64,000 nt of DNA. Source: Streptomyces lydicus. Its GTDB lineage: Bacteria; Actinomycetota; Actinomycetes; Streptomycetales; Streptomycetaceae. Location: positions 2,046,001 through 2,110,000 of the forward strand of contig NZ_RDTE01000003.1 in the NCBI RefSeq assembly GCF_004125265.1, in the 5' to 3' direction. Both the position numbers and the translations under genes were made by a program. Below, piece by piece: positions 1 to 7,555 of this stretch (position 1 is the first letter of the stretch; each line of letters starts with the position of its first letter). The notes beneath the pieces are model-generated. The model was not told the origin of the DNA. It made no database searches and was given only the letters and a program-made list of their open reading frames with translations.

Positions 1-469
1 AGCGCAGGAACTGGTAGCGCTCCTTGTTGCGGCCGTACTCCAGCTCGACGTTCTGGCCGAAGGCGTCCTTGGTGCCGAACTTGTCGGCGATAACGGAGTG
101 GTCGATGACCAGCTCGGCCGGCGCCAGCGGGTTGATCTTCGCCGGGTCGCCGCCCAGCTCCTTCACGGCCTCACGCATGGTCGCGAGGTCCACGACACAG
201 GGCACACCGGTGAAGTCCTGCATGATCACGCGGGCCGGCGTGAACTGGATCTCCTGGCTGGGCTGAGCCTGCGAGTCCCAGCCGCCGAGCGCCCGGATGT
301 GGTCGGCGGTGATGTTCGCGCCGTCCTCGGTACGGAGCAGGTTCTCCAGCAGCACCTTCAGGCTGTAGGGAAGACGCGCGGCGCCTTCGACCTTGTCCAG
401 CCGGAAGATCTCGTACGACTCGTCGCCCACCTGCAGCGTGCTGCGGGCGTCGAAGCTGTTCGCCGACAC
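1..469 (-). CDS. acnA: Aconitate hydratase, N-terminal part (cut by window edge)
   Basis: About 156 residues of the N-terminus of a TCA-cycle aconitase are visible; the rest, including the Fe-S cysteines, lies left of the window. The visible protein starts [20 protein letters not shown] and includes [12 protein letters not shown], the N-terminal signature of the long monomeric AcnA/SacA aconitases of Streptomyces. GTG at 469 is chosen because AAGGAG lies 7 nt upstream; an ATG at 484 is in frame but has no comparable ribosome site. It is a cytoplasmic housekeeping enzyme isomerising citrate and isocitrate. Its upstream region carries iron-box-like repeats and an 18-bp palindrome, so control by iron and by a TamR-type MarR regulator is likely. 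It marks the conserved chromosomal edge of the window. Confidence 0.93.
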   Translation of the reverse strand, partial: MSANSFDARSTLQVGDESYEIFRLDKVEGAARLPYSLKVLLENLLRTEDGANITADHIRALGGWDSQAQPSQEIQFTPARVIMQDFTGVPCVVDLATMREAVKELGGDPAKINPLAPAELVIDHSVIADKFGTKDAFGQNVELEYGRNKERYQFLR

Positions 470-540
470 GACAGTCTCCTTCATGCATGAATTCGCGCGT
501 ACCACCGCAATGCTGCCGTCACAGCTCCTTGACCATCCGC

Positions 541-569
541 TAAGGTATGCCTAAGTTAGGCACGCCTTA
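541..569. promoter_or_regulatory. Two tandem iron-box-like sites upstream of aconitase
   Basis: Positions 541-554 (TAAGGTATGCCTAA) and 556-569 (TTAGGCACGCCTTA) both fit TWAGG-N4-CCTWA, the inner part of the DmdR1/IdeR iron-box consensus. They sit 72-100 bp upstream of the aconitase start. Binding is inferred from the motif only. Confidence 0.45.
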
Positions 570-600
570 CTGGCGCGGCAGCGGTACGCCTCTCGGCAGA

Positions 601-618
601 TATCTCGATGTCGAGATA
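601..618. promoter_or_regulatory. 18-bp perfect palindrome, probable TamR (MarR-family) operator
   Basis: TATCTCGA-TG-TCGAGATA is a perfect inverted repeat about 130 bp upstream of the aconitase start. TamR of S. coelicolor is known to bind palindromes upstream of its own divergon and of the aconitase gene. The position and shape fit that role; the exact consensus was not checked. Confidence 0.5.
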
Positions 619-699
619 ACTCTAGTACATCGTCGCGGCCTGGTCATGCCCTGACCGCCACCACCTCTCCCCGTGACCTCTCGCAGCGAAGGCCGAGCG

Positions 700-812
700 T
701 TGTCAGCGACGATTGGTGACCGCTGGGTTTTCTCAGCGAAGGTCGGGGGCTGTCCGGGGAGGCCGTGGAGGATCCCGCTCCCGGCGACTGCGATCTGGAC
801 TTCTTCGACGAG
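700..812 (+). repeat. Imperfect direct repeat, left copy, flanking the APH-type gene
   Basis: Shared blocks with 1768-1914 include TTCTCAGCGAAGGT (here ending at 743), CTGTCCGGGGAG shortly after, and CTGGACTTCTTCGA near 795-808, in the same order and orientation. Spacing differs by small indels. The two copies bracket the phosphotransferase gene. Confidence 0.6.
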
Positions 813-852
813 AGCGGGAGCCGCTCCGCCTGCCCCAGTACTGTGGCTTCGC

Positions 853-1764
853 ATGACCGACTCCGAGATCGAGATCACTGCGGACCTGGTCCACGATCTG
901 CTGCAGGAGCAGCATCCGGACCTTGCAGGACTGGCCATCCGCGAAGTAGCGGGCGGATGGGACAACAAGCAGTGGCGCCTTGGGGACGAGTTGGCCGTGC
1001 GCATGCCGCGTACCGAACGTGCCCCGGATCTCCAGCGCAAGGAGTGCCGATGGCTGCCCGTCCTGGCCCCGCGCCTGCCGCTCCCGATTCCGAACCCTGT
1101 GCGGACCGGTGAACCTTCCACGCGCTTCCCGAGACCCTGGGCCATCATGACGTGGGTTCCTGGCGAGCCACTGGACTACACCTCGATCAGTCGCGGCGAC
1201 CACGCGGCTGACACGCTGGCGGGCTTCCTCAGGGCGCTGCATAGGGAGGCGCCCGCCGAGGCGCCGACCGGTTCGGACCGCGGCGCTCACCCCAAGAAGT
1301 ACACGGACGGCTTCGACCACTTCTTTCAAGCCGTTGTCCCCAGCGGCATTGCCGACGAGGTCCGGGCCGTCTGGGACGGTGCCGTTGCGGCCCCCGACTG
1401 GGAGGGCCCGCGGGTATGGGTGCACGGTGACCTTCATCCCGCAAATGTCGTCGTCTCGGACGGGACGCTCTCAGGTGTGATCGACTTCGGTGGCATGTTC
1501 GCCGGCGATCCGGCATGGGACCTTGCGGCCGCATGGGTAGTCCTTCCCGCGGGCGCCGCCTCACGGTTCTTCGACGTATACGCGCTTGCGGACGAAGCGA
1601 CGATCCGGCGCGCCCGCGGACTGGCTGCTCTGAAAAGCCTGTTCCTCATGCTGATGGGCCAGAACGGAGACCGGGGCCTTCCCGGCGGCAAGCCGACATG
1701 GGGACCCGCAGGCCGGGCAGCGCTCGATCGTGTTCTGAGATGCGGTTTGATGCAGACACGGTGA
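853..1764 (+). CDS. Aminoglycoside phosphotransferase-family (APH) kinase-like protein
   Basis: 303 residues, about the usual size for the APH/choline-kinase fold. The Brenner-type catalytic motif HGDLHPAN places the catalytic Asp at residue 193, and the metal-binding IDFGG motif follows with Asp211; AWDLAAAW comes next as in the family. ATG at 853 is chosen because it starts the conserved fold; upstream in-frame sequence overlaps a repeat and is not protein-like. Family members phosphorylate aminoglycosides, macrolides or small metabolites with ATP; the substrate cannot be told from sequence. The gene stands alone between two imperfect direct repeats, which suggests arrival as a cassette. 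It is unlikely to be part of the lipopeptide pathway. Confidence 0.82.
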   Translation: MTDSEIEITADLVHDLLQEQHPDLAGLAIREVAGGWDNKQWRLGDELAVRMPRTERAPDLQRKECRWLPVLAPRLPLPIPNPVRTGEPSTRFPRPWAIMTWVPGEPLDYTSISRGDHAADTLAGFLRALHREAPAEAPTGSDRGAHPKKYTDGFDHFFQAVVPSGIADEVRAVWDGAVAAPDWEGPRVWVHGDLHPANVVVSDGTLSGVIDFGGMFAGDPAWDLAAAWVVLPAGAASRFFDVYALADEATIRRARGLAALKSLFLMLMGQNGDRGLPGGKPTWGPAGRAALDRVLRCGLMQTR

Positions 1765-2407
1765 ACACTCGGCGAAGGCTGGTGACAGCTCGGCATTCTC
1801 AGCGAAGGTTGAGTGGCCGCTGCGGCCTGGCTGTCCGGGGAGACGGTGAGGAAACCGGTACTCGCGTACGGCGATCCTGTGCTGAGCCCTTTCGACCTGG
1901 ACTTCTTCGATGGCGGGCGACGTCGGCGTGTCGCGTTGGGCGCCGGGTGGGACGTCCGGTTCGAGTGTGCGGCGCCGGTACGTGGGGTCCGATGGAACAA
2001 GGGCGATCGCAGCTTCCCCGGCTGGTACTACGCAGCGACCACCGGCGGCTGCATCTGCGGTGGCCGGCCCGCTACCGGCACCAGCGGTGCGTACGTGAGA
2101 TGGATATCGGCGAGCGTCCGGTGGAGGTCTTCCGGCAGCCACGCCAACTGCGGGCGGGAGCCGCGGAAGCCGTGCACCAGGTCGGGAATGCCAGGATGTG
2201 CCCGTCTCGGACCCGCCGTGCCGGACCGGACACCGACCGTGGTCACGGACCGTTGCGGCGTCCTCCCGCAACGCCGCAACGGTCCCGCACCCCGGCTGTC
2301 CGGAAAGCCTCTCCGACACGCCGAACCTCTCCCGGGCATCGCACATCTTCAGGTACGCAGGCGCGCGCCGACCTCGCGTGCCGATTCGCCTTCGAGGGGA
2401 ACCTGAC
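1765..2407. other. 643-bp gap without a convincing gene
   Basis: The first 150 bp hold the right copy of the imperfect repeat flanking the APH-type gene. The remaining sequence is GC-rich, with no ribosome site plus coding frame that I trust. A minus-strand stretch around 2030-2220 reads somewhat protein-like and could be a decayed gene, but I cannot assign it. Confidence 0.4.
1768..1914 (+). repeat. Imperfect direct repeat, right copy, flanking the APH-type gene
   Basis: Blocks matching 700-812 in order: GGTGAC, TTCTCAGCGAAGGTT (1797-1811), GGCTGTCCGGGGAG, and CTGGACTTCTTCGA (1897-1910). This copy begins immediately after the phosphotransferase stop codon. Confidence 0.6.
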
Positions 2408-2950
2408 ATGAAGAGCAAGCTGACCGCCGTGGCCGTTGCGGCCGTCGTCGTCGCCGGCACTGCCGCTACCACCGTCCCTGCCTCGGCCGCCCCCGCCAAG
2501 GCCGAGCCGACCCGCTGCCACACCGCCGACCTGAAGGCCGGCTTCGCCACGGGGGAGGACGCGAGGCCGGAGATGGAGCAGACCGGGAAGCAGACGCAGG
2601 CACACATCTGGTTCACCAACCGGAGCAAGCGCACCTGCACCCTCTCCGGTTTCGCGGGTGTCGACATGATCGGCGCTCAGAAGACCGACGGCACCTGGTC
2701 GCTGGCGCGCTCCTCCACGAAGCCCGAGAAGATGGCCCTGGAGCAGGGGGACACGGTGGACTTCAGCATCACCCTGCTCCCGGTGACCGGGTCCACGCCG
2801 CAGAAGGAGAAGTTCGTTCCGGCGACGTTCCTGGTCACCCCGCCGAACGAGACGGAGCACTTCACCCTGAAGTGGCCGTTCGGCGGCCAGATCCTCAAGC
2901 AGGACGGCGCCACCCACCCGGCCACCTACCTCAACCCGGTCGGGCGGTAA
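2408..2950 (+). CDS. Secreted DUF4232 family protein
   Basis: 180 residues. The first 27 or so form a Sec signal peptide: Lys at positions 2 and 4, an Ala/Val-rich hydrophobic core, then an ASA cleavage motif. The mature part has two cysteines, in TRCHT and RTCTLSG, that could form a disulfide. Fold-level features (a WFTN-type strand, GFAGVDM, and a beta-rich tail) match the DUF4232 proteins common in Streptomyces, which are extracellular or lipoprotein-like with no known reaction. ATG at 2408 follows GAGGGGA at a suitable distance. It has no operon partner and is followed by a large hairpin at 3014-3070. Function is unknown. Confidence 0.8.
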   Translation: MKSKLTAVAVAAVVVAGTAATTVPASAAPAKAEPTRCHTADLKAGFATGEDARPEMEQTGKQTQAHIWFTNRSKRTCTLSGFAGVDMIGAQKTDGTWSLARSSTKPEKMALEQGDTVDFSITLLPVTGSTPQKEKFVPATFLVTPPNETEHFTLKWPFGGQILKQDGATHPATYLNPVGR

Positions 2951-3013
2951 CGAACCGGACAGCGATCTGGAAAGCGGACCGGAAAGCCACTGACCCTTCC
3001 TTCAGCGTCGCTG

Positions 3014-3070
3014 GTGGCCACCGCAGGACTCCTGGAATGGGGGAAGCCTCCCGGGTGGTGCGGTGGCCAC
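3014..3070. terminator. Long hairpin between convergent genes, probable terminator
   Basis: Arms GTGGCCACCGCA (3014-3025) and TGCGGTGGCCAC (3059-3070) are perfectly complementary. The 33-nt loop itself contains a GGGGGAAGCCTCCC fold. It lies between the DUF4232 stop and the end of the GntR gene, and could stop transcription from both sides. Confidence 0.6.
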
Positions 3071-3118
3071 GTCCGACAAGCGGCACGCCCGGTCTTCCCG
3101 CCTCTCCCCCGCCCCGCC

Positions 3119-3478
3119 TCAGGCCCCCGACAGCCCTGTACGGACCACCGTCACGATCTCCTCGTCGGAGAGTCCCAGGTTGCGGGCCTCGGCGATCAGG
3201 CGCTGGGCGGTCTCGCCGAGGCGGGCGCGGGCCGGTGATGCGGCGCCGGTGACCACGGCGCCGCGGCCGCGCCGGAGTTCGATCAGGCCCTCTTCCTTGA
3301 GTCGCTGGTAGCCGCGCAGCACGGTATGGACGTTCACGCCGAGCGATACGGCGAGGGCACGGGCGGCCGGCAGCCGCTCCCCGGCGTCCACCGTGCCGTC
3401 GGCGATCGCACCGCGGACCGAGGCCGCGATCTGGTCGCCGAGCGGGACGGGCGAGCAGGGGTCCACCCTGAAGAGCAC
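3119..3478 (-). CDS. GntR-family transcriptional regulator, YtrA type
   Basis: 119 residues: an N-terminal winged helix (about 10-75) with the GntR pattern LPAARALAVSLGVNVHTVLRGY, then a short helical tail with no ligand domain. This short architecture is the YtrA subgroup, which usually represses a neighbouring membrane-protein or ABC operon. GTG at 3478 is one base after the stop of the DUF1648 gene, so the two are co-transcribed and translationally coupled. A perfect 8-bp inverted repeat at 4499-4525 in front of the pair is the obvious candidate operator, implying autorepression. The effector is unknown. Confidence 0.87.
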   Translation of the reverse strand: MLFRVDPCSPVPLGDQIAASVRGAIADGTVDAGERLPAARALAVSLGVNVHTVLRGYQRLKEEGLIELRRGRGAVVTGAASPARARLGETAQRLIAEARNLGLSDEEIVTVVRTGLSGA

Positions 3479-3479
3479 C

Positions 3480-4478
3480 TCAGGCTCCTTCGTTCCACGA
3501 GCGCGCGCGGTCCAGGTACGTATTGAGCAGGGCGACGGCGGTCACGGCATCATCGACCGTCACCACGAACTCCTTGCCACTGGTCAGCCGTACCACCATG
3601 CCCTCGCCCGAGCGCAGGACGAAGCCGCTGGCGCCGGCCCGGATGCGATAGCCCCACCCGCCGAACTCCTTGAAGGGGCTTATCGGGCGGCTGGTGGCCT
3701 CCGTGATGCGGTCGAGGGGCAGATGCCGGATGCGGAGGGGCGGCGGCAGCAGGGGCGACGTCACGGTCAGCCCGCGGCGGTCGACGGTGACCCGCGCGGC
3801 GGCATAGGGCAGGACCGCGATCGCGCCGATGAGCAGGCCGATGCCCGCCGGCCAGTCGGTGAGAACGAGGGCGAGGAGCCCGGCGCCGAGCAGCAGGGCG
3901 CCGAGCGCGACGATCGGCGGCGAGCTGATGGTGCGCGACCAGCCCGCCGACGTACCCGCCGGGAGGTCGAGCCGGGGGCCCTCGCCCGCTGTCCGGCCGG
4001 ACGGCCGGGGCGCAGGGCCGGCCAGCAGACGGCCCAGGGCCCCGGCGAGCAGAGCCACGGCGAGTGTCACGGCCAGCTCCCACAGAGGCAGCCGGACCTC
4101 CGAGGTGTCGGTGGCTCCGGCGTTGGCGAACAGGGTCCGGCAGGCGAGAAACCCGATGGCGGCCGCGAGGGCGTAGCCGCCGGCGATCAGCCAGGGCGTC
4201 AGCTCCGAGGGCTCCGGCAGCCGCGCGAGAAGGCCGAAGACGGCACCGAAGACCAGCAGCAGCGTGAGCGTGAGCGTCAGGAAGCCGCGGGTGGAGGTGA
4301 ATCCGTCGGCCCGGGAGCCGACACCACCGAAATGGGTGGCAAGCGGTTCGGGCAATCGGGCGGAGATCGAGAAGTAGACGACGGCGACGGCTGCGGCGGC
4401 CGCGACGAACGGCAGGACGGCAATCGGGGCCCACGGACGGGGTTTTGAGGACGAGGAAGAACGCGGGGCACTCTTCAT
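3480..4478 (-). CDS. DUF1648 multi-pass membrane protein
   Basis: 332 residues from ATG 4478 (337 from an in-frame GTG at 4493, which cannot be excluded because GAGAGG sits right in front of it). An N-terminal DUF1648 segment containing LPEPLATHFGGVGSRADGF is followed by several hydrophobic spans (about six), then a soluble C-terminal region resembling a bacterial PH-like domain (about 245-325). Such proteins often pair with YtrA-type GntR regulators, as here, where the regulator gene follows after one base. The reaction or transport role is unknown; cell-envelope sensing is a guess. Confidence 0.8.
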   Translation of the reverse strand: MKSAPRSSSSSKPRPWAPIAVLPFVAAAAAVAVVYFSISARLPEPLATHFGGVGSRADGFTSTRGFLTLTLTLLLVFGAVFGLLARLPEPSELTPWLIAGGYALAAAIGFLACRTLFANAGATDTSEVRLPLWELAVTLAVALLAGALGRLLAGPAPRPSGRTAGEGPRLDLPAGTSAGWSRTISSPPIVALGALLLGAGLLALVLTDWPAGIGLLIGAIAVLPYAAARVTVDRRGLTVTSPLLPPPLRIRHLPLDRITEATSRPISPFKEFGGWGYRIRAGASGFVLRSGEGMVVRLTSGKEFVVTVDDAVTAVALLNTYLDRARSWNEGA

Positions 4479-4498
4479 GGGCGTGGCAACCACCTCTC

Positions 4499-4525
4499 AG
4501 TTGTTCGCATAGTAGTAGAACAACT
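4499..4525. promoter_or_regulatory. Inverted repeat, probable operator of the YtrA-type GntR regulator
   Basis: AGTTGTTC (4499-4506) and GAACAACT (4518-4525) are perfect inverted arms with an 11-nt spacer. The site lies 20 bp upstream of the DUF1648 start and 50 bp upstream of the divergent HTH-MurA start, so it could affect both. Confidence 0.55.
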
Positions 4526-4548
4526 CGGCCATCAACAATTGCATACCC

Positions 4549-4564
4549 ATCTCATATCTGAGAT
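4549..4564. promoter_or_regulatory. Inverted repeat just upstream of HTH-MurA
   Basis: ATCTCA-TATC-TGAGAT is a perfect 6-bp-arm repeat ending 11 bp before the ATG at 4576, overlapping the expected ribosome-binding region. The gene encodes its own HTH domain, so autoregulation is plausible. Confidence 0.5.
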
Positions 4565-4575
4565 ACGGTCACTCC

Positions 4576-6105
4576 ATGGGAGACGACTACCTCGTACGTA
4601 TCGGCAGGCTCATCCGTGACGCCCGGCAGCACCGTGGCTGGACACAGACGCAGCTCGCCGAAGCTCTCGGCACCAGCCAGAGCGCGGTCAACCGCATCGA
4701 GCGCGGGAATCAGAACATCAGCCTTGAGATGATCGCCCGTATCGGCGAAGCACTCGACAGTGAAATCGTCTCGCTCGGCTACGCCGGCCCGATGCACCTG
4801 CGGGTGGTCGGCGGCCGCCGGCTGTCCGGCAGCATCGACGTCAAGACGAGCAAGAACGCCTGCGTGGCGCTGCTGTGCGCCACCCTGCTGAACGCGGGCC
4901 GCACCACGCTGCGCCGGGTGGCCCGTATCGAGGAGGTCTACCGCATCCTCGAAGTGCTGGGCAGCATCGGCGTACGGACCCGGTGGATCAACGACGGCAA
5001 CGACCTGGAGATCGTTCCGCCCGCGGAGCTCGACCTCGACTCGATGGACACCGAGGCGGCCCGCCGCACCCGCAGCGTCATCATGTTCCTGGGCCCGCTG
5101 CTGCACCGCATGGACCGCTTCAAGCTGCCGTACGCGGGCGGTTGCGACCTCGGCACCCGCACCGTCACGCCCCACATGACGGCACTGCGCCACTTCGGCC
5201 TGGAGATCACCGCGACCGACGGCACCTACATCGGCGAGGTGGACCGCAGCGTCGCCCCCAAGCGCGCGATCGTCCTGACCGAACGCGGCGACACCGTCAC
5301 CGAGAACGCGCTGCTGGCCGCCGCCCGGCACGACGGTGTCACGGTCATCCGCAACGCCTCCTCCAACTACATGGTCCAGGACCTGTGCTTCTTCCTGGAG
5401 GAACTGGGCGTCCGGGTCGACGGCATCGGCACCACCACCCTCACCGTCCACGGCGCCGCGCACATCGAACGCGATGTGGACTTCGCGCCGTCCGAGGACC
5501 CGGTCGAGGCGATGAGCCTGCTGGCGGCGGCCGTCGTCACCGAGTCGGAGCTGACGATCCGCCGCGTCCCGGTCGAGTTCCTGGAGATCGAACTGGCGGT
5601 CCTGGAGGAGATGGGCCTGGACCACGAGCGCAGCGCGGAGTACGCGGCCGACAACGGCCGTACCCGGCTGATCGACCTGACGGTCCGCCCCTCCAAGCTC
5701 CAGGCCCCCCTGGACAAGATCCACCCGATGCCCTTCCCGGGCCTCAACATCGACAACGTCCCCTTCTTCGCGGCCATCGCCGCCAGCGCCCAGGGGCAGA
5801 CCCTCATCCACGACTGGGTCTACGACAACCGCGCCATCTACCTCACGGACCTCAACCGCCTCGGCGCCCAGGTCAAACTCCTCGACCCGCACCGGGTCCT
5901 GGTCGACGGCACCACCCGCTGGCGCTCCGCGGAAATGATGTGCCCCCCGGCCCTCCGCCCCGCCGTAGTCGTCCTCCTGGCCATGATGGCCGCCGAGGGC
6001 ACCTCCGTCCTGCGCAACGTCTATGTCATCAACCGGGGTTACGAAGACCTGGCCGAACGCCTCAACTCGATCGGGGCGCAGATCGAGATCTTCCGGGACA
6101 TCTGA
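4576..6105 (+). CDS. murA: XRE-type HTH fused to UDP-GlcNAc 1-carboxyvinyltransferase (MurA paralogue)
   Basis: 509 residues, about 90 more than plain MurA. Residues 8-65 are a Cro/C1-type helix-turn-helix (TQTQLAEALGTSQSAVNRIE). From about residue 75 the MurA fold begins. Lys93-Asn94 (SKNAC) match the substrate-binding KN pair of MurA, and GGCDLGTR places the phosphoenolpyruvate-binding catalytic Cys at 190, the residue fosfomycin alkylates. MurA adds enolpyruvate to UDP-GlcNAc, the first committed peptidoglycan step, in the cytoplasm. As I recall it, this fused form is a second, chromosomal MurA found near aconitase in many Streptomyces, so it is probably not a cluster gene. It sits divergently from the GntR pair, with an inverted repeat over its ribosome-site region. 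Confidence 0.9.
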   Translation: MGDDYLVRIGRLIRDARQHRGWTQTQLAEALGTSQSAVNRIERGNQNISLEMIARIGEALDSEIVSLGYAGPMHLRVVGGRRLSGSIDVKTSKNACVALLCATLLNAGRTTLRRVARIEEVYRILEVLGSIGVRTRWINDGNDLEIVPPAELDLDSMDTEAARRTRSVIMFLGPLLHRMDRFKLPYAGGCDLGTRTVTPHMTALRHFGLEITATDGTYIGEVDRSVAPKRAIVLTERGDTVTENALLAAARHDGVTVIRNASSNYMVQDLCFFLEELGVRVDGIGTTTLTVHGAAHIERDVDFAPSEDPVEAMSLLAAAVVTESELTIRRVPVEFLEIELAVLEEMGLDHERSAEYAADNGRTRLIDLTVRPSKLQAPLDKIHPMPFPGLNIDNVPFFAAIAASAQGQTLIHDWVYDNRAIYLTDLNRLGAQVKLLDPHRVLVDGTTRWRSAEMMCPPALRPAVVVLLAMMAAEGTSVLRNVYVINRGYEDLAERLNSIGAQIEIFRDI

Positions 6106-6421
6106 GGGGCGGATGCCGCCGCGCCCTTTCTGACCTGCGTGAATACGGGCCAGGAGGGGGTGCGGCGGCACCTGAGGGACCTCTCTGGGGCTTTGCGGAT
6201 GCGGCGGGCACTTGGACGCCGTTTCGCTTGGTGAGTCGACCGCCGCACAACACCGGCCGCCCGTCCCAAGGCGGATACCGCCACGACGACCGTAGTGACA
6301 CCCCAACTCGTCGGCATGCGGAAAGCCGGACGGGCGGGTACGGGACGCGGTCTGTATAGCCGTCTCGTAGGCACCGCGGTGAGGGTGTGGCGGACGGCAC
6401 GAGGGCCGTCCGCAGGAGTTT
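6106..6421. other. Intergenic boundary between chromosome genes and the antibiotic cluster
   Basis: 316 bp with no gene I can support. The right end holds a GC-rich hairpin directly before the ribosome site of the glycosyltransferase. It is the natural left boundary of the lipopeptide cluster. Confidence 0.5.
6390..6413 (+). promoter_or_regulatory. Hairpin abutting the glycosyltransferase ribosome site
   Basis: GCGGACGGC (6390-6398) pairs perfectly with GCCGTCCGC (6405-6413) across a 6-nt loop. AGGAG follows at 6414-6418. It may be a terminator of the MurA transcript or a leader structure that limits translation of the next gene. Confidence 0.45.
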
Positions 6422-7471
6422 GTGAGGAAGCCCTTGAACACGGCGGCGATTGACGTGATCTGCCCGGCCTGGAACCGTTCGGAGGCCATCCGTCCGACCA
6501 TCGACAGTGTGCTGGCCCAAACCTTCGACGACTGGCGGCTGATCGTCGTCTCCGACGGCTGCACCGACGACACGGACGACGTGGTGCGCTCCTACGACGA
6601 TGAGCGTGTCCAGCTGATACGAACGGAGCGGCATGGTCATCCCGGTGGCCCCCGCAACATCGGTCTGGCCGCGTCCACCGCGCCGGCCATCGCTTATCTG
6701 GACTATGACGACCAGTGGCTGCCCGGGCATCTGGCTGTGCTGCGCCGGGAGTTCGCACGTGGTGCGCGCTGGGTGGCCACCGCGAGCATCGGGGTGAACG
6801 AGCAGGGCGAGGAGGAGTACCGGTCCCATCCGCTCAACGGGCTGTGGCATCCCGAGCTTCAGTTGCTGTGGCCGTTGTACGAGCCGTCGCGCGTCGGGCA
6901 CGTACGCGGGCTGCCCGAGAGTGTGGGCGGCTGGACCACCGATCGCACCGGGATGGAGGACTGGGATCTGTGGCTGCGGCTCGCCGATGCCGGGGAGCGC
7001 TTCACCACGGTCCCCGACCGTACCGTCGTGATGCACCTCCGGGACACGTCGCGCCGCCACACCATGACCGTCAGCCACCGCCTGACCTTGGGGACGCTGC
7101 CCGACGAAGCCGCTTGCGACAGACTCACCGAGGCCGTCCGGGCTCCCGAGGTGCAGGACGAGCTGCGCTCCTGTTTCGCCGACGAGATGCTCCGCTTCTA
7201 CGACGCGATCGCCGAGGCCGGTGAGCTGGTGATGCCGCACGGCATGACCACGCAGGAGGCGCTGTCCGGCCTGGAGAAGTTCGTCACCGACCCGGCTGTT
7301 CCCATGCTGCGTGAACTCTCCTTCGTGCAGGAGGAGGACCACTTCGCGGTCATTCATCCGCTGCAGTGCAGCAGTGATCGGCACGCGGAGCGGCTCCGGG
7401 CGTTCCTGCGTCTGCACGACGCCGGGCGGCACGCCATCGTGCGCCGGCTCATCGAGGCCGTGAGCGGGTAG
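6422..7471 (+). CDS. Family 2 glycosyltransferase
   Basis: 349 residues. The N-terminal GT-A domain (about 8-200) begins with DVICPAWNRSEAIRPTIDSV, typical of GT2, followed by VSDGCTDDTDD and the metal/nucleotide motif YLDYDD; GMEDWDLWLRL is the usual acceptor-side ED motif. About 130 further residues form an uncharacterised helical C-terminal region. No membrane segment is visible, so it is probably cytosolic. It precedes dTDP-glucose synthase and dehydratase genes, so it probably transfers a dTDP-derived hexose to the peptide; donor and acceptor are inferred. GTG at 6422 is only 3 nt after AGGAG, and a TTG at 6434 with GAGGAA in front is an alternative start. Confidence 0.82.
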   Translation: MRKPLNTAAIDVICPAWNRSEAIRPTIDSVLAQTFDDWRLIVVSDGCTDDTDDVVRSYDDERVQLIRTERHGHPGGPRNIGLAASTAPAIAYLDYDDQWLPGHLAVLRREFARGARWVATASIGVNEQGEEEYRSHPLNGLWHPELQLLWPLYEPSRVGHVRGLPESVGGWTTDRTGMEDWDLWLRLADAGERFTTVPDRTVVMHLRDTSRRHTMTVSHRLTLGTLPDEAACDRLTEAVRAPEVQDELRSCFADEMLRFYDAIAEAGELVMPHGMTTQEALSGLEKFVTDPAVPMLRELSFVQEEDHFAVIHPLQCSSDRHAERLRAFLRLHDAGRHAIVRRLIEAVSG

Positions 7472-7555
7472 CTGCGGCGCGAAGTGGCGGTCCGTACGAC
7501 TCGGCGACGTCCGCAGCCCGCCCTCAGCGAATCGACAGCACCGTAGGGAGAGTCC

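Larger units (their letters stand above)
470..852. other. Intergenic region between divergent aconitase and APH-type gene
   Basis: No convincing gene is seen. The left half holds two tandem iron-box-like sites and a perfect 18-bp palindrome that should control the aconitase gene. The right half (about 700-812) is one copy of an imperfect repeat whose second copy lies just past the phosphotransferase gene. Confidence 0.6.

Noticed and set aside
673..852. An upstream extension of the phosphotransferase protein.
   Set aside because: The extra 60 residues overlap the imperfect repeat shared with non-coding sequence at 1768-1914 and do not resemble the APH fold, so the ATG at 853 is used.
2028..2339. 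A minus-strand frame with some protein-like sequence (LVHGFRGSRPQLAWLPEDLH).
   Set aside because: No ribosome site, no recognisable family and frames around it are equally open. Could be a gene remnant, but this cannot be supported.
4576..6105. HTH-MurA as the self-resistance gene of the lipopeptide cluster.
   Set aside because: The gene lies beside aconitase in a typical Streptomyces chromosomal order and is likely present in strains without the cluster. The BceAB-like exporter with its two-component system is a better resistance candidate.
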